Assembly: GCF_008086345.1 (NCBI RefSeq)
Contig: NZ_CP043006.1
Coordinates: 928,032-992,031, forward strand
DNA length: 64,000 nucleotides
Source of the DNA: Chitinophaga sp. XS-30
Lineage (GTDB): Bacteria; Bacteroidota; Bacteroidia; Chitinophagales; Chitinophagaceae
Reading direction: 5' to 3'
The translations under genes and the position numbers were made by a program. This document shows positions 28,498-36,774 of the stretch, one piece after another. How positions within the stretch are numbered: the stretch's first letter is position 1; every line of letters begins with the position of its first letter. The notes below the pieces were generated by a model. The model was not told where the DNA came from. It did not search any database and saw only the letters and a list, made by a program, of their open reading frames with translations.

Positions 28498-28851
28498 TTA
28501 CTTTTCGCGGTCGGTACCGGGCCCCAGGGACAGCAATACGCTGCTGATCACAGACAGCACTACGCTGAACAAAAGCGCCCACCAGAAATTATCTACTTTG
28601 AATCCCTTCACCAGGCTGCTGGCCCACATTACGATCAGTGCATTGATCACCAGCAGAAAAAGCCCGAGGGTCAGCACGGTGACCGGCAGGGTGAGGATCA
28701 CCAGCACCGGTTTTACGATCAGGTTAAGCAATCCCAACACGATCGCTACCAGCAGTGCGGTCGTGAAGTCAGAAATAGATACCCCCGGCAGAATATACTG
28801 CGCCAGTAAAGCTGCCAGCGCAGTAACAAGGATACGGATGAGTATTCCCAT
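28498..28851 (-). CDS. YvlD/phage-holin-like family membrane protein
   Basis: A 117-residue, four-helix inner-membrane protein: MGILIRILVTALAALLAQYILPG, then LLVAIVLGLLNLIVKPVLVIL, TLGLFLLVINALIVMWASSLV and FWWALLFSVVLSVISSVLL. NLIVKPVL with LP and TLGLF is the signature of PF04020 proteins, whose function is unknown. The ATG at 28851 is chosen over an upstream one that adds 11 polar residues. It is convergent with the D-aminoacylase gene. Confidence 0.87.
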   Translation of the reverse strand: MGILIRILVTALAALLAQYILPGVSISDFTTALLVAIVLGLLNLIVKPVLVILTLPVTVLTLGLFLLVINALIVMWASSLVKGFKVDNFWWALLFSVVLSVISSVLLSLGPGTDREK

Positions 28852-28918
28852 AGTGAGGCTGTTGTTTGTTATTGTACCTTTCAAATTACAAAAATAGGCG
28901 CAGAAAGTTCACAGACAC

Positions 28919-30202
28919 CTATATCACGATCAATTCATAAAAATCCTCCCGGTTATAATACTGCTTTGCCAGCTGTTGCAGTTCTTCGGCAGTGATCGTT
29001 TTGATCGTGCGGATATTATTGTAAAAGTAGTGCTCGTCGAGATCGTTCAGGATGAGATTCTTCCAGCGCTGGATCACCTGGAAAGCACCATCGAGGTCTC
29101 CAAGGATGGAGCCGATCATGAAGTTGCGTACCAGGCTCAGCTCTTCTTCGGATATGATCTCCTTTTGCAGCAATTCCAGTTCCTTGTATATCTCCGCTAC
29201 GGTGGCTTCACAAACATCCCGCCCGGCTTCGGTCTGGATATTGATGGCGCTGGCCTGCCGGAAATTATACATCTGGGAATGGATGCCGTAGGTATATCCT
29301 TTTTCTTCCCGGATGTTGCTCATCAGCCTTGATCCGAAATACCCGCCAAATATGGTGTTGAGCACCAGCATTTTCGGGAAATCAGGGTGATAGCGGTTCG
29401 GGAAAGGCCGGGCGATGCGCACGGCGCCCTGTACACCGTTCTCGTCATTAAAAATGCGGAACTTCCTTTCCTCTGCTGGCAGAATGGGCAATTCCGGCCG
29501 GAGCATATGGTTTTCCCCGTTCCAGTTCGTGCTGCCAAAATACCGGTTGAGCAGCGGGATCATATCCGCAGGAAGATTGCCGGCCAGGAAGATCTTGCAG
29601 TTGTTGTAGGTATAGTGTTTTTTATAGAAGGCGCGCAGCGATTCCGCCTGCAGCGCATCAAACGCTTCCATGCTGCTGACGCGGCCATAGGGATGGAATT
29701 CTCCGAAGAGGTATTTATCGATATGGCGATTGGCCACGAACTCGCATTTCTGCAGGTTCACGGCCAGCTTTTGTTTCATGTTCTGCGTATAGATGGCCAG
29801 CTCTTCCTCCGGGAATACCGGGTCCTGGATCACTTCCTGCAGTATGGGCAAAAGGTCTGCCGTATGTTTGGTAAGGCAATGCAGGGTAAAGGTGGCATTT
29901 TCGTGGAAGCAGTTCCTGTTGAGATAAGCACCATAGTACTCTGCCATTTCGTTGATCTCCAGCGCGGAGTGTTTGCTGCTGCCGTTCTTCATCAGGAAGT
30001 TGGTGGAGGCGGCCACCAGGGAGCCCGTTTCGAACCAGCTGCCGGCGGGAAATACCAGCTCCAGCTGCAGGGTTTCCTGCTCTTCTGACCGGATCACATA
30101 CACGGGAATCCCGTTATCCAGCCTGAACAGTTCATATGGCTTCAATAAAACTTCAAATTCAACGGCGTCTTTTATGGCGGGTGCCTGGCTTCTGTCGATC
30201 AT
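28919..30202 (-). CDS. M16 peptidase-family protein, non-catalytic partner
   Basis: A 427-residue M16 (pitrilysin) fold that lacks the zinc motif HXXEH. At the expected place it reads FLMKNGSSKHSALEINEMAEYYGA. It keeps the R/Y substrate-binding pair in FGSRLMSNIREEKGYTYGIH. This division is known from mitochondrial processing peptidase and from bacterial M16 heterodimers: one subunit cuts and the other shapes the chamber. The catalytic partner is the preceding gene, 9 bases upstream. No signal peptide is visible, so the pair is probably cytoplasmic or peripheral. Confidence 0.88.
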   Translation of the reverse strand: MIDRSQAPAIKDAVEFEVLLKPYELFRLDNGIPVYVIRSEEQETLQLELVFPAGSWFETGSLVAASTNFLMKNGSSKHSALEINEMAEYYGAYLNRNCFHENATFTLHCLTKHTADLLPILQEVIQDPVFPEEELAIYTQNMKQKLAVNLQKCEFVANRHIDKYLFGEFHPYGRVSSMEAFDALQAESLRAFYKKHYTYNNCKIFLAGNLPADMIPLLNRYFGSTNWNGENHMLRPELPILPAEERKFRIFNDENGVQGAVRIARPFPNRYHPDFPKMLVLNTIFGGYFGSRLMSNIREEKGYTYGIHSQMYNFRQASAINIQTEAGRDVCEATVAEIYKELELLQKEIISEEELSLVRNFMIGSILGDLDGAFQVIQRWKNLILNDLDEHYFYNNIRTIKTITAEELQQLAKQYYNREDFYELIVI

Positions 30203-30211
30203 AATTCGTTC

Positions 30212-31450
30212 CTAGTTTCCTGCGTAATAGTGAATGGTATTGGAGTTCTTTTCCGAGAATATGGTCTGCGCTTCCTGGTGGATATCCGCCGTTGTCACCC
30301 TTTCATAATGCTCAAACTCCTTGTTCATAAATCCGGCATCGCCCATCAGTTCATAATAGGCAAGATTGTTGGCGCGGCTCAGCAGCCCCATATCCTCAAA
30401 AGCCAGCATGCTTTCCACACGGTTCTTTACCTTTTGCAGCTCTCTTTCCGGAATGATCTGCTGCTGCAGCTTCTCCAGTTCCTCCTGTATGCCCTTTTCA
30501 GCGTCTTTCATCTTCACCCCTTTTACCAGTTTGCCTTCAATGGACAACAAACCGGCATCCAGGCTGCCAAAGTGGGCGCAGTCGATATAGCTGAACAGCT
30601 TCTTTTCTTTCACGAGCGCCTGGTGCAGGCGTGATGAGCCGCCGCCGCTCAGGATATCGGAGATCAGGTCCGCGGTGTAATACCGCTGGTCTTTCCGGGG
30701 ATAGATGTGATAGGTTTTGTACAGGGCGTCCAGCGGCACCTTGTTGCTGATCTCCAGCAGGTGCGGCGCTGTCTGCGCCGGTTCCACGGGCAGGTTGCGC
30801 ACATATTTTTCGCCGGAGGGAATATCCCCGAACCATTTTTCGGCCAATGCTTTCACCTGTGCGGTGGTCACTTTCCCGGCAACGGAGAGAATGGCATTTA
30901 CGGGGCGGTAATGACGAAAAAAGAAGGCTTTCACATCATCGAGCTTTGCGTCCTCGATATGCGACAGCTCTTTACCGATGGTCATCCAGCGATAAGGATG
31001 GCGGCTGTAGGCCAGTTCCCGCATCTTGTGCCATACATCGCCATACGGTTTGTTGATGTAATGCTCTTTAAATTCCTCACAAACCACTTTCCGCTGCACA
31101 TCCAGGCTTTTCTCTGAAAAAGCAAGGGACAACATGCGGTCGCTTTCCAGCCAGAAAGCGGTTTCCAGGTTCTCCGCCGGCAACTCTACATAATAATTGG
31201 TAAGGTCGTTGGTCGTATAGGCATTGTTTTCGCCGCCGGCCATCTGCAATGGCTCGTCATATTCGGGAATATTTACAGATCCGCCGAACATCAGGTGCTC
31301 AAACAAATGTGCGAAACCCGTCTGCGCAGGGTCCTCGTCCCTTGCCCCCACATCGTACAGCACGTTCACTACCGCCATGGGTGTGGTATTATCTTCATGA
31401 ACGATCACGCGCAGACCGTTAGCCAAAGTGAATCTGTTAAAATGGATCAT
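30212..31450 (-). CDS. M16 zinc metallopeptidase, catalytic partner
   Basis: A 412-residue peptidase with the inverted zinc motif HLFEH in GFAHLFEHLMFGGS. A distal glutamate for the third ligand is expected in VVCEEFKEHY. The N-terminus is MIHFNRFTLANGLRVIVHED, normal for a cytoplasmic or periplasmic-surface M16 without a signal peptide. The ATG at 31450 is preferred because an upstream start adds an unrelated 20-residue tail. It is translated just ahead of its inactive partner and most likely forms a heterodimer. Confidence 0.9.
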   Translation of the reverse strand: MIHFNRFTLANGLRVIVHEDNTTPMAVVNVLYDVGARDEDPAQTGFAHLFEHLMFGGSVNIPEYDEPLQMAGGENNAYTTNDLTNYYVELPAENLETAFWLESDRMLSLAFSEKSLDVQRKVVCEEFKEHYINKPYGDVWHKMRELAYSRHPYRWMTIGKELSHIEDAKLDDVKAFFFRHYRPVNAILSVAGKVTTAQVKALAEKWFGDIPSGEKYVRNLPVEPAQTAPHLLEISNKVPLDALYKTYHIYPRKDQRYYTADLISDILSGGGSSRLHQALVKEKKLFSYIDCAHFGSLDAGLLSIEGKLVKGVKMKDAEKGIQEELEKLQQQIIPERELQKVKNRVESMLAFEDMGLLSRANNLAYYELMGDAGFMNKEFEHYERVTTADIHQEAQTIFSEKNSNTIHYYAGN

Positions 31451-31531
31451 AGCTTGTCTATAGATAAAAATACGGCGCTCACCGGCTTCCGGTTGCGCCC
31501 AAACATACAAAGTTAAAACAAAAGCAGCTAG

Positions 31532-32740
31532 CTACAATATGCTCCGGATCGGGAGTTTCTTAAGGAGCAGCTTCCCGTCGCGCAGCAGCAGCAGGGTGGG
31601 GCGTGTGCCGATGTTCTTGAGCTGGTCCCGGTACACCTGCAGGCTATTGGAGAAGTTGTTGTTCACGGCCAGAATAAAATCCCCTTTTTTAAATCCGGCC
31701 TTTTCCGCAGGGGAGCCTTTTATCACATCCGTGACCTCTATGCGCCCATCTATCAGGTAGATGATCAGTCCGGTATAGGAATAGTCGAACTGGTCCCGGA
31801 AATGGGTGTTGGGCATCAGGTATATCTCTTTGCGGGCATAGTTGAGGGTGATGTTGAACCTTCTCAGCAGGTCGTTGCCGATCATGCCGCCGAGAGAAGG
31901 GTAGGATGTGATATTGGTCACATCATCGAACAGGTAGGTAGGCACGTTCCGGAAATTGTAGATGCCAACCCTGAATTCGGTGATGGTGGTGATGAACATC
32001 TGCATTTTGCCGCCAAGCCCCTGTGCTTCGGTGGGGATCACCTTTACTTTCCGGCGCTGCAGCAGGGAGCTGTCTTTCACGAACCGGGTACTGAGCAGCA
32101 GGCACATCCCGGCGCCGGTATCAAAATAGAACCTGTGGCTGGTTTCGCGCTTGCCGCTGCGCATCGGTGAACTAACCACCGGAATGAAGGTCAGGTTGGG
32201 CCGCATGAGGTGCCCTCCGCGGGGATACCGGAAGTTGCCGAAGGTGTACACCAGTATCAGTTCCTTGTCGTAGTCGATATGCACGATGTATTTGCTCAGA
32301 AAGCTGTAGCCAATGATCCCGTCTATCTGGAGGCCGTACACCTGGCTGATGAGCTGGTAGTCATTGACGTGAAAGTCAAGACTGTCTATACTCAGCCCCG
32401 GAAAGTGCAGTGTGCGGTCGTGTGCGAAGGAAATGTTCTTGCTGGCGCCCAGCCCGCGTACGATCTTGTCTGAGGGTGTCAGGTCGATGCCCAGCCTGAT
32501 GCAGGTGCCGGTATCCAGCGAAATGCCCGCGCTGCCGGTATCCAGCAGGAACTGAAGGGTGTCGGGATATTCATCCAGCTTTGCCTCCAGTACCACAACA
32601 CCACCATAATACTGTCTGAAGGGGAAACTGGTGACGAATTGTGCTTCCGGCTCCGTCGTGGTTTCGTCCTGGGCATATACAGTGATATTGCACAGCAGCA
32701 GGCTCAGGATAATACATACGTGGAAGTAGATCTTGTGCAT
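31532..32740 (-). CDS. Exported retropepsin-like aspartyl protease with PDZ domain
   Basis: A 402-residue protein with signal peptide ending NITVYAQ. Two aspartyl-protease half-domains follow: FLLDTGSAGISLDTG (about residue 65) and RFYFDTGAGMCLLLS (about 205), each with the DTG catalytic triad. A C-terminal PDZ domain begins near residue 330 (VIKGSPAEKAGFKKGDFILAVNN). This arrangement is common in Bacteroidota, and natural substrates are largely unknown. It is 81 bases upstream of the M16 pair on the same strand and may feed it peptides, though that is only context. Confidence 0.88.
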   Translation of the reverse strand: MHKIYFHVCIILSLLLCNITVYAQDETTTEPEAQFVTSFPFRQYYGGVVVLEAKLDEYPDTLQFLLDTGSAGISLDTGTCIRLGIDLTPSDKIVRGLGASKNISFAHDRTLHFPGLSIDSLDFHVNDYQLISQVYGLQIDGIIGYSFLSKYIVHIDYDKELILVYTFGNFRYPRGGHLMRPNLTFIPVVSSPMRSGKRETSHRFYFDTGAGMCLLLSTRFVKDSSLLQRRKVKVIPTEAQGLGGKMQMFITTITEFRVGIYNFRNVPTYLFDDVTNITSYPSLGGMIGNDLLRRFNITLNYARKEIYLMPNTHFRDQFDYSYTGLIIYLIDGRIEVTDVIKGSPAEKAGFKKGDFILAVNNNFSNSLQVYRDQLKNIGTRPTLLLLRDGKLLLKKLPIRSIL

Positions 32741-32828
32741 AACAGTAACAGGCTCTCCATTAAATTTAGCATTTTACTTCCTGAATACCGCAGCGGATTT
32801 ATACGAACGGCAAAATGCCCACTTTTCT

Positions 32829-32836
32829 TACCTTTG
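32829..32836 (+). promoter_or_regulatory. -7 box (TACCTTTG) eight bases before mqnC
   Basis: Perfect TAnnTTTG. With the ATG at 32845 the 5' leader would be only a few bases. No good -33 TTG is seen at 19-23 bases. Confidence 0.4.
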
Positions 32837-32844
32837 ATGTCAAG

Positions 32845-33969
32845 ATGCAATTACAGGATTTATACAAAAAGGCGCAGCAGTTTGAGTTTCTGACGGCGGA
32901 AGAGGGTGTTTACATGTTTGAACAGGCGCCGCTGGCGGAGCTGATGCAGATCGCCAATGAGTTGCGGAAGCAGCAGGTGCCGCATGGCAAGGTGACCTGG
33001 CAGATAGACCGGAATGTCAATACCACCAACGTCTGCACCGCCAACTGCAAGTTTTGCAATTTTTACCGGATTCCCGGCCATAAGGAAGCCTATATCACTG
33101 AAATTGATGAATATAAGCGCAAAATAGACGAAACCCTGAAATATGGTGGCGACCAGCTGTTATTGCAGGGCGGGCATCATCCGGAGCTGGGTCTCAGCTT
33201 TTATGTGAACCTCTTCCGTGAACTGAAAAGCCTGTACCCGGAACTGCGGCTTCACACCCTCGGCCCCCCCGAGGTGGCGCATATCACCAAACTCGAAAAA
33301 AGCACGCATATCGAAGTGTTGCGGGCTTTGCAGGAAGCGGGAATGGACAGCCTGCCGGGCGCCGGCGCCGAGATACTGAACGACCGGGTGCGCCGCCTGA
33401 TCTCCAAAGGAAAATGCGGGGCACAGGAGTGGCTGGATGTGATGCGGGCTGCTCATAAACTCAATATCGCCACCTCCGGCACCATGATGTTCGGGCATGT
33501 GGAAACGGTACTGGAACGTTTTGAGCACCTGGTGGACATCCGCCAGGTACAAAGCGAAAAACCGGAAGGGCATTACGGCTTCACCGCCTTCATCCCCTGG
33601 ACGTTCCAGGACGTGGATACCCTGCTGGCCCGTATCCGCGGTGTACATAACATGACCACCTCCGAAGAATACCTCCGCATGATCGCCATGAGCCGTATCA
33701 TGCTGCCGAATATCACCAACATTCAGGCTTCCTGGCTGACGGTGGGCAAATCCGTGGCGCAACTGTGCCTGCACGCCGGCGCCAATGATTTCGGGTCTAT
33801 CATGATCGAAGAAAATGTGGTCAGCGCAGCAGGAGCGCCGCACCGTTTCACCTATAAAACCATCCAGGATGCGATCCGCGAAGCAGGATTTGAACCGCAG
33901 CTGCGTACACAACTTTACCAGTTCCGGGAGATTCCCCCGCAGATCGAGGAGCAGGTGATCAACTACTAA
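32845..33969 (+). CDS. mqnC: Cyclic dehypoxanthinyl futalosine synthase
   Basis: Radical-SAM enzyme of the futalosine menaquinone pathway, closing the ring of dehypoxanthinyl futalosine. The 374 residues have cluster cysteines C64, C68 and C71 in NVCTANCKFCNFYR. Family blocks include GGDQLLLQGGHHPELGL, SLPGAGAEILNDRVR, FGHVET, FTAFIPWTFQ and SMIEENVVSAAG-type sequence (IMIEENVVSAAG). The ATG at 32845 matches the usual N-terminus MQLQDLYKKA. Other mqn genes are not in the window, as in related genomes where they are dispersed. Confidence 0.95.
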   Translation: MQLQDLYKKAQQFEFLTAEEGVYMFEQAPLAELMQIANELRKQQVPHGKVTWQIDRNVNTTNVCTANCKFCNFYRIPGHKEAYITEIDEYKRKIDETLKYGGDQLLLQGGHHPELGLSFYVNLFRELKSLYPELRLHTLGPPEVAHITKLEKSTHIEVLRALQEAGMDSLPGAGAEILNDRVRRLISKGKCGAQEWLDVMRAAHKLNIATSGTMMFGHVETVLERFEHLVDIRQVQSEKPEGHYGFTAFIPWTFQDVDTLLARIRGVHNMTTSEEYLRMIAMSRIMLPNITNIQASWLTVGKSVAQLCLHAGANDFGSIMIEENVVSAAGAPHRFTYKTIQDAIREAGFEPQLRTQLYQFREIPPQIEEQVINY

Positions 33970-34049
33970 AAGCAGGCATTACAACAACGTTTTTTCTTCG
34001 TTTTTATTGTGTCGCGCCGCCTTTACAACCGATTGTATTACATATACTT

Positions 34050-34072
34050 AAAGGGCCTCACGGCCCTTTTTT
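34050..34072 (+). terminator. Rho-independent terminator after mqnC
   Basis: AAAGGGCC / GGCCCTTT around loop TCAC, then a run of Ts to 34072, 80 bases after the mqnC stop. Confidence 0.8.
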
Positions 34073-34099
34073 CATTCCTTTAACAGTAACGCCAAATTA

Positions 34100-34131
34100 T
34101 TGTTAAAGCAGGAAACGCCATGTATCTTTTG
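34100..34131 (+). promoter_or_regulatory. Promoter of the DUF4136-like lipoprotein gene
   Basis: TTG at 34100-34102, 20 bases, then TATCTTTTG, which is the -7 consensus with one extra T. It lies about 40 bases before the start codon. Confidence 0.4.
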
Positions 34132-34172
34132 CACCCTGTTTACCGTCTAATAGATACTAAAACACTCGAGCG

Positions 34173-34820
34173 ATGAAGAACGAAATGAAATTTTTAAGCG
34201 TGGGTGTGCTGGCAGCGGTAGTGTTATTCCTGGCTTCCTGCTCCGGCACAAAGGTCACTTCTTCCTGGAAGGAGCCGGAAGTGAAGCTGGACCAACAACA
34301 GAAGATCATGGTGCTGGCCCTCGTAAATGACAGGCAGGACGCTCTCCGGAAGAATATAGAAGCGGAAATGACCGCGCTGCTGAAACAACGCGGCTACGAT
34401 GCCGTTCCGGCATTTGCCACATACCGGAAAGAAGACCTGAAAGGGCTCTCCGAACAAAATGCCATCAACAAGATCCGAAGAAACAATATCGACCAGGTAC
34501 TGACCATTGTGATGAAAGACAAATCGAAAGAGAAAAGTTATGTACCGTCCAACGGATTTTATGGTCCTTTTCCCATGTATTACGGCCGGTTCTGGCCCTA
34601 TTACGGCATGATGAACGACCGCATCTACCGCCCGGGGTATTACACGACCAATACAAGGTACTTCCTGGAGGGCAACCTCTACAGCATGAAAGACAACAAG
34701 CTGCTGTATTCCGTGCAAACGGAAACCTTCGACCCCTCTTCTGCCGCAAGGATGGCTGTAGTGTACAGCCAGCAGGTGGTAAAGGATATGACGAGACAGC
34801 AACTGATCACCAAACGTTAG
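34173..34820 (+). CDS. DUF4136-like lipoprotein
   Basis: A 215-residue lipoprotein: signal peptide MKNEMKFLSVGVLAAVVLFLASC with the lipid cysteine at residue 23. The mature part opens SGTKVTSSWKEPEV. The body has a mixed alpha-beta domain (MVLALVNDRQDALRKNIE, then YDAVPAF) that looks like the DUF4136 family. It also has an aromatic low-complexity stretch rich in Y, F and P at about residues 128-152. It ends with VYSQQVVKDMTRQ. Function of the family is unknown. It stands alone between a terminator and a GNAT gene. Confidence 0.7.
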   Translation: MKNEMKFLSVGVLAAVVLFLASCSGTKVTSSWKEPEVKLDQQQKIMVLALVNDRQDALRKNIEAEMTALLKQRGYDAVPAFATYRKEDLKGLSEQNAINKIRRNNIDQVLTIVMKDKSKEKSYVPSNGFYGPFPMYYGRFWPYYGMMNDRIYRPGYYTTNTRYFLEGNLYSMKDNKLLYSVQTETFDPSSAARMAVVYSQQVVKDMTRQQLITKR

Positions 34821-34923
34821 CGTAGTACAGTACCGTCATAATCAAAACTGACAGGTGATCTGCCCCCGGGTGGATTGCCTGTTGGTGTTTTAAGGGGGTT
34901 TGTTTACCTTACCGGTCTCTGTT

Positions 34924-35466
34924 ATGTTGGAACTCAATGTAAATGAAAATATCCGGCTGAGGCAATTACAGGTGGAAGATGCGCCCGCGCTGTTCCAGCT
35001 GATACACGCATCCCGGAAAAGCCTGCGGCGCTTTCTGCCCTGGGTGGACTACACAACAAAAGAAGACGATTCCCTGCGTTTCATTGAACTGATGCAGCGT
35101 AAAACAGATGAAGAGGAAGCCGTAGCTTTTGGCATCCTGTACAACGATACGTTATGCGGGGTAGTGGACCTGCACGACTGGGACCATGCGCTGCAGAAAG
35201 CCGAGATCGGTTACTGGCTGGCACCGGCCTGGCAGGGAAAAGGAATCATGCTGCATAGCTGCAAAGCACTGATCGGTTACGCATTTACCGCCTTGCGGCT
35301 GAACAAGGTAGAGATCCGTTTTGTGCTGCAGAACGACAAAAGCGCACAGATACCCATCAAACTGGGATTCACCAGGGAAGGCATTCTGCGGCAAAGCGCA
35401 AAGCTGCACGGGCATTATGTGGACATGGTAGTGATGGGCATGCTGCGGCCCGACTGGAAATACTGA
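34924..35466 (+). CDS. GNAT acetyltransferase of the RimJ/RimL type
   Basis: A 180-residue N-acetyltransferase. The N-terminal part (IRLRQLQVEDAPALFQLI) and the later IGYWLAPAWQGKGIMLHSCKAL have the acetyl-CoA pyrophosphate loop Q/R-x-x-G-x-G/A (QGKGIM here). KVEIRFVLQNDKSAQIPIKLGF is the last GNAT motif. The ATG at 34924 gives a standard N-terminus; eight further codons upstream are less likely. It could act on ribosomal protein termini or small amines. It is convergent with the next gene at a 10-base distance. Confidence 0.85.
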   Translation: MLELNVNENIRLRQLQVEDAPALFQLIHASRKSLRRFLPWVDYTTKEDDSLRFIELMQRKTDEEEAVAFGILYNDTLCGVVDLHDWDHALQKAEIGYWLAPAWQGKGIMLHSCKALIGYAFTALRLNKVEIRFVLQNDKSAQIPIKLGFTREGILRQSAKLHGHYVDMVVMGMLRPDWKY

Positions 35467-35476
35467 GCCGCCCGGA

Positions 35477-36370
35477 TCAGATATCGCAGATCCCTACGGC
35501 CTGTTTCAGCGAACCCAGCTTGTCCGGGCGCTTGGGCACAAATTCCTGCGCCACAAAGCCTTTAAATCCGGTATCGAGCACGGCCTGCATGATGGCGGGG
35601 TAGAACAGCTCCTGTGTTTCATCGATCTCGTTGCGGCCCGGCACTCCGCCGGTATGGTAATGCGCGATGTATTGCTGGTTCTCCCGGATGGTGCGGATCA
35701 CATCGCCCTCCATGATCTGCATATGATAGATATCGTACAATAATTTAAACTGATCGGAGCCGATAGCCTTGCAAAGCTCTACCCCCCAGGCGGTATGATC
35801 ACACTGGTAATCGGCATGGTTCACTTTACTGTTCAGCAGCTCCATAACGAGGGTGACCTTTTTCTTCTCCGCATAACCCATGATCTTTTTCAACCCGGAG
35901 GCACAATTCTCCAGCCCCTGCTGATCATCCAGCCCGTCACGGTTACCTGAAAAACAGATAAGGTTCGTGAATCCGGCCTTTGCCGTTTCATCGATCATAT
36001 GCTGAAAGTATTCGACCAGCTTGTCGTGATGCTCCAGGCGGTTCCAGCCCCTGGTAATGCCCCAATCCTTGTTATTGCTGGCTACCATGGCGCAGGTAAG
36101 GTCATATTTCTTTGCCGTGGCAAAGTCATCCGGCCCCAGCAGGTCGATGGACTGTATACCGATGTCTTTAGCGGCCTTGCACAGCTCTTCCAGCGGAATG
36201 CCGTTATAACACCAGGCGCAAACGGAGTGATTGATCCTGCCTTTCAGTTTTTCGCCTACTGCATTTTCATGCGCGGCTACGCGATTGGTGAGGGAAGAGA
36301 GGGCGGTGCCTGCCAGAGCCATAGTTGCTACTTTTTTGATCGCATCTCTGCGGGAGTGATGGGTTGTCAT
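35477..36370 (-). CDS. Exported TIM-barrel sugar isomerase-like protein
   Basis: A 297-residue AP-endonuclease-2/xylose-isomerase-like barrel, closest in look to hydroxypyruvate isomerase. The N-terminus has an RR motif and hydrophobic stretch (SRRDAIKKVATMALAGTAL), so Tat export is likely. Metal-binding acids are expected in TLVMELLNSKVNH, LLYDIYHMQIMEGD and YHTGGVPGRNEID, ending FVAQEFVP. The ATG at 36370 is used rather than a GTG two codons earlier. The natural substrate is unclear; similar exported proteins are common in Chitinophaga-like genomes. Confidence 0.85.
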   Translation of the reverse strand: MTTHHSRRDAIKKVATMALAGTALSSLTNRVAAHENAVGEKLKGRINHSVCAWCYNGIPLEELCKAAKDIGIQSIDLLGPDDFATAKKYDLTCAMVASNNKDWGITRGWNRLEHHDKLVEYFQHMIDETAKAGFTNLICFSGNRDGLDDQQGLENCASGLKKIMGYAEKKKVTLVMELLNSKVNHADYQCDHTAWGVELCKAIGSDQFKLLYDIYHMQIMEGDVIRTIRENQQYIAHYHTGGVPGRNEIDETQELFYPAIMQAVLDTGFKGFVAQEFVPKRPDKLGSLKQAVGICDI

Positions 36371-36468
36371 ATCCACGTGGTTTACAGGGGTGAATTTAAC
36401 AGAAATTTTTAGTCTGTGAAAGTAACATTTTGGTAGGCTATTTGATTATACTATAAAAAACTGTGCAA

Positions 36469-36774
36469 ATGGAAAGAAAAGCTACCCCCAGTTTGCTTGT
36501 TTGCCTGGTGATGGACCTGATCGGCTGCGCCAGTTATGCGGTGCCGCTGCTGGGAGAGGTCAGCGATGTGACCTGGGCGCCGATATCCGCTATTGTCTTT
36601 TACCGTTTGTTTGGCGGGCCGGTGGGGATGTTCGGCGGGCTGTTCAACTTCATTGAAGAACTGTTTCCCGGCCTTGACTTCATCCCTACCTTTACCATCA
36701 GCCGCCTGGTGATATATCTGCTCAGGCAACGGCAGCCTTATCAGCATGATCTTCAAGCCGGAAAACGGGCCTAG
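36469..36774 (+). CDS. Small conserved membrane protein of unknown function
   Basis: A 101-residue protein beginning MERKATPSLLVCLVMDLIGCASYAVP, with two or three hydrophobic segments. It has the motif LGEVSDVTWAPISAIVFYRLFGG, then FNFIEELFPGLDFIPTFTISR. Short homologues with the same pattern (LGE..D..WAP.SA..F and EE..PG.DFIPTFTI) occur in Bacteroidota, with no known role. Its last four bases overlap the stop of the convergent beta-barrel gene. ATG at 36469 chosen over an earlier GTG. Confidence 0.7.
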   Translation: MERKATPSLLVCLVMDLIGCASYAVPLLGEVSDVTWAPISAIVFYRLFGGPVGMFGGLFNFIEELFPGLDFIPTFTISRLVIYLLRQRQPYQHDLQAGKRA

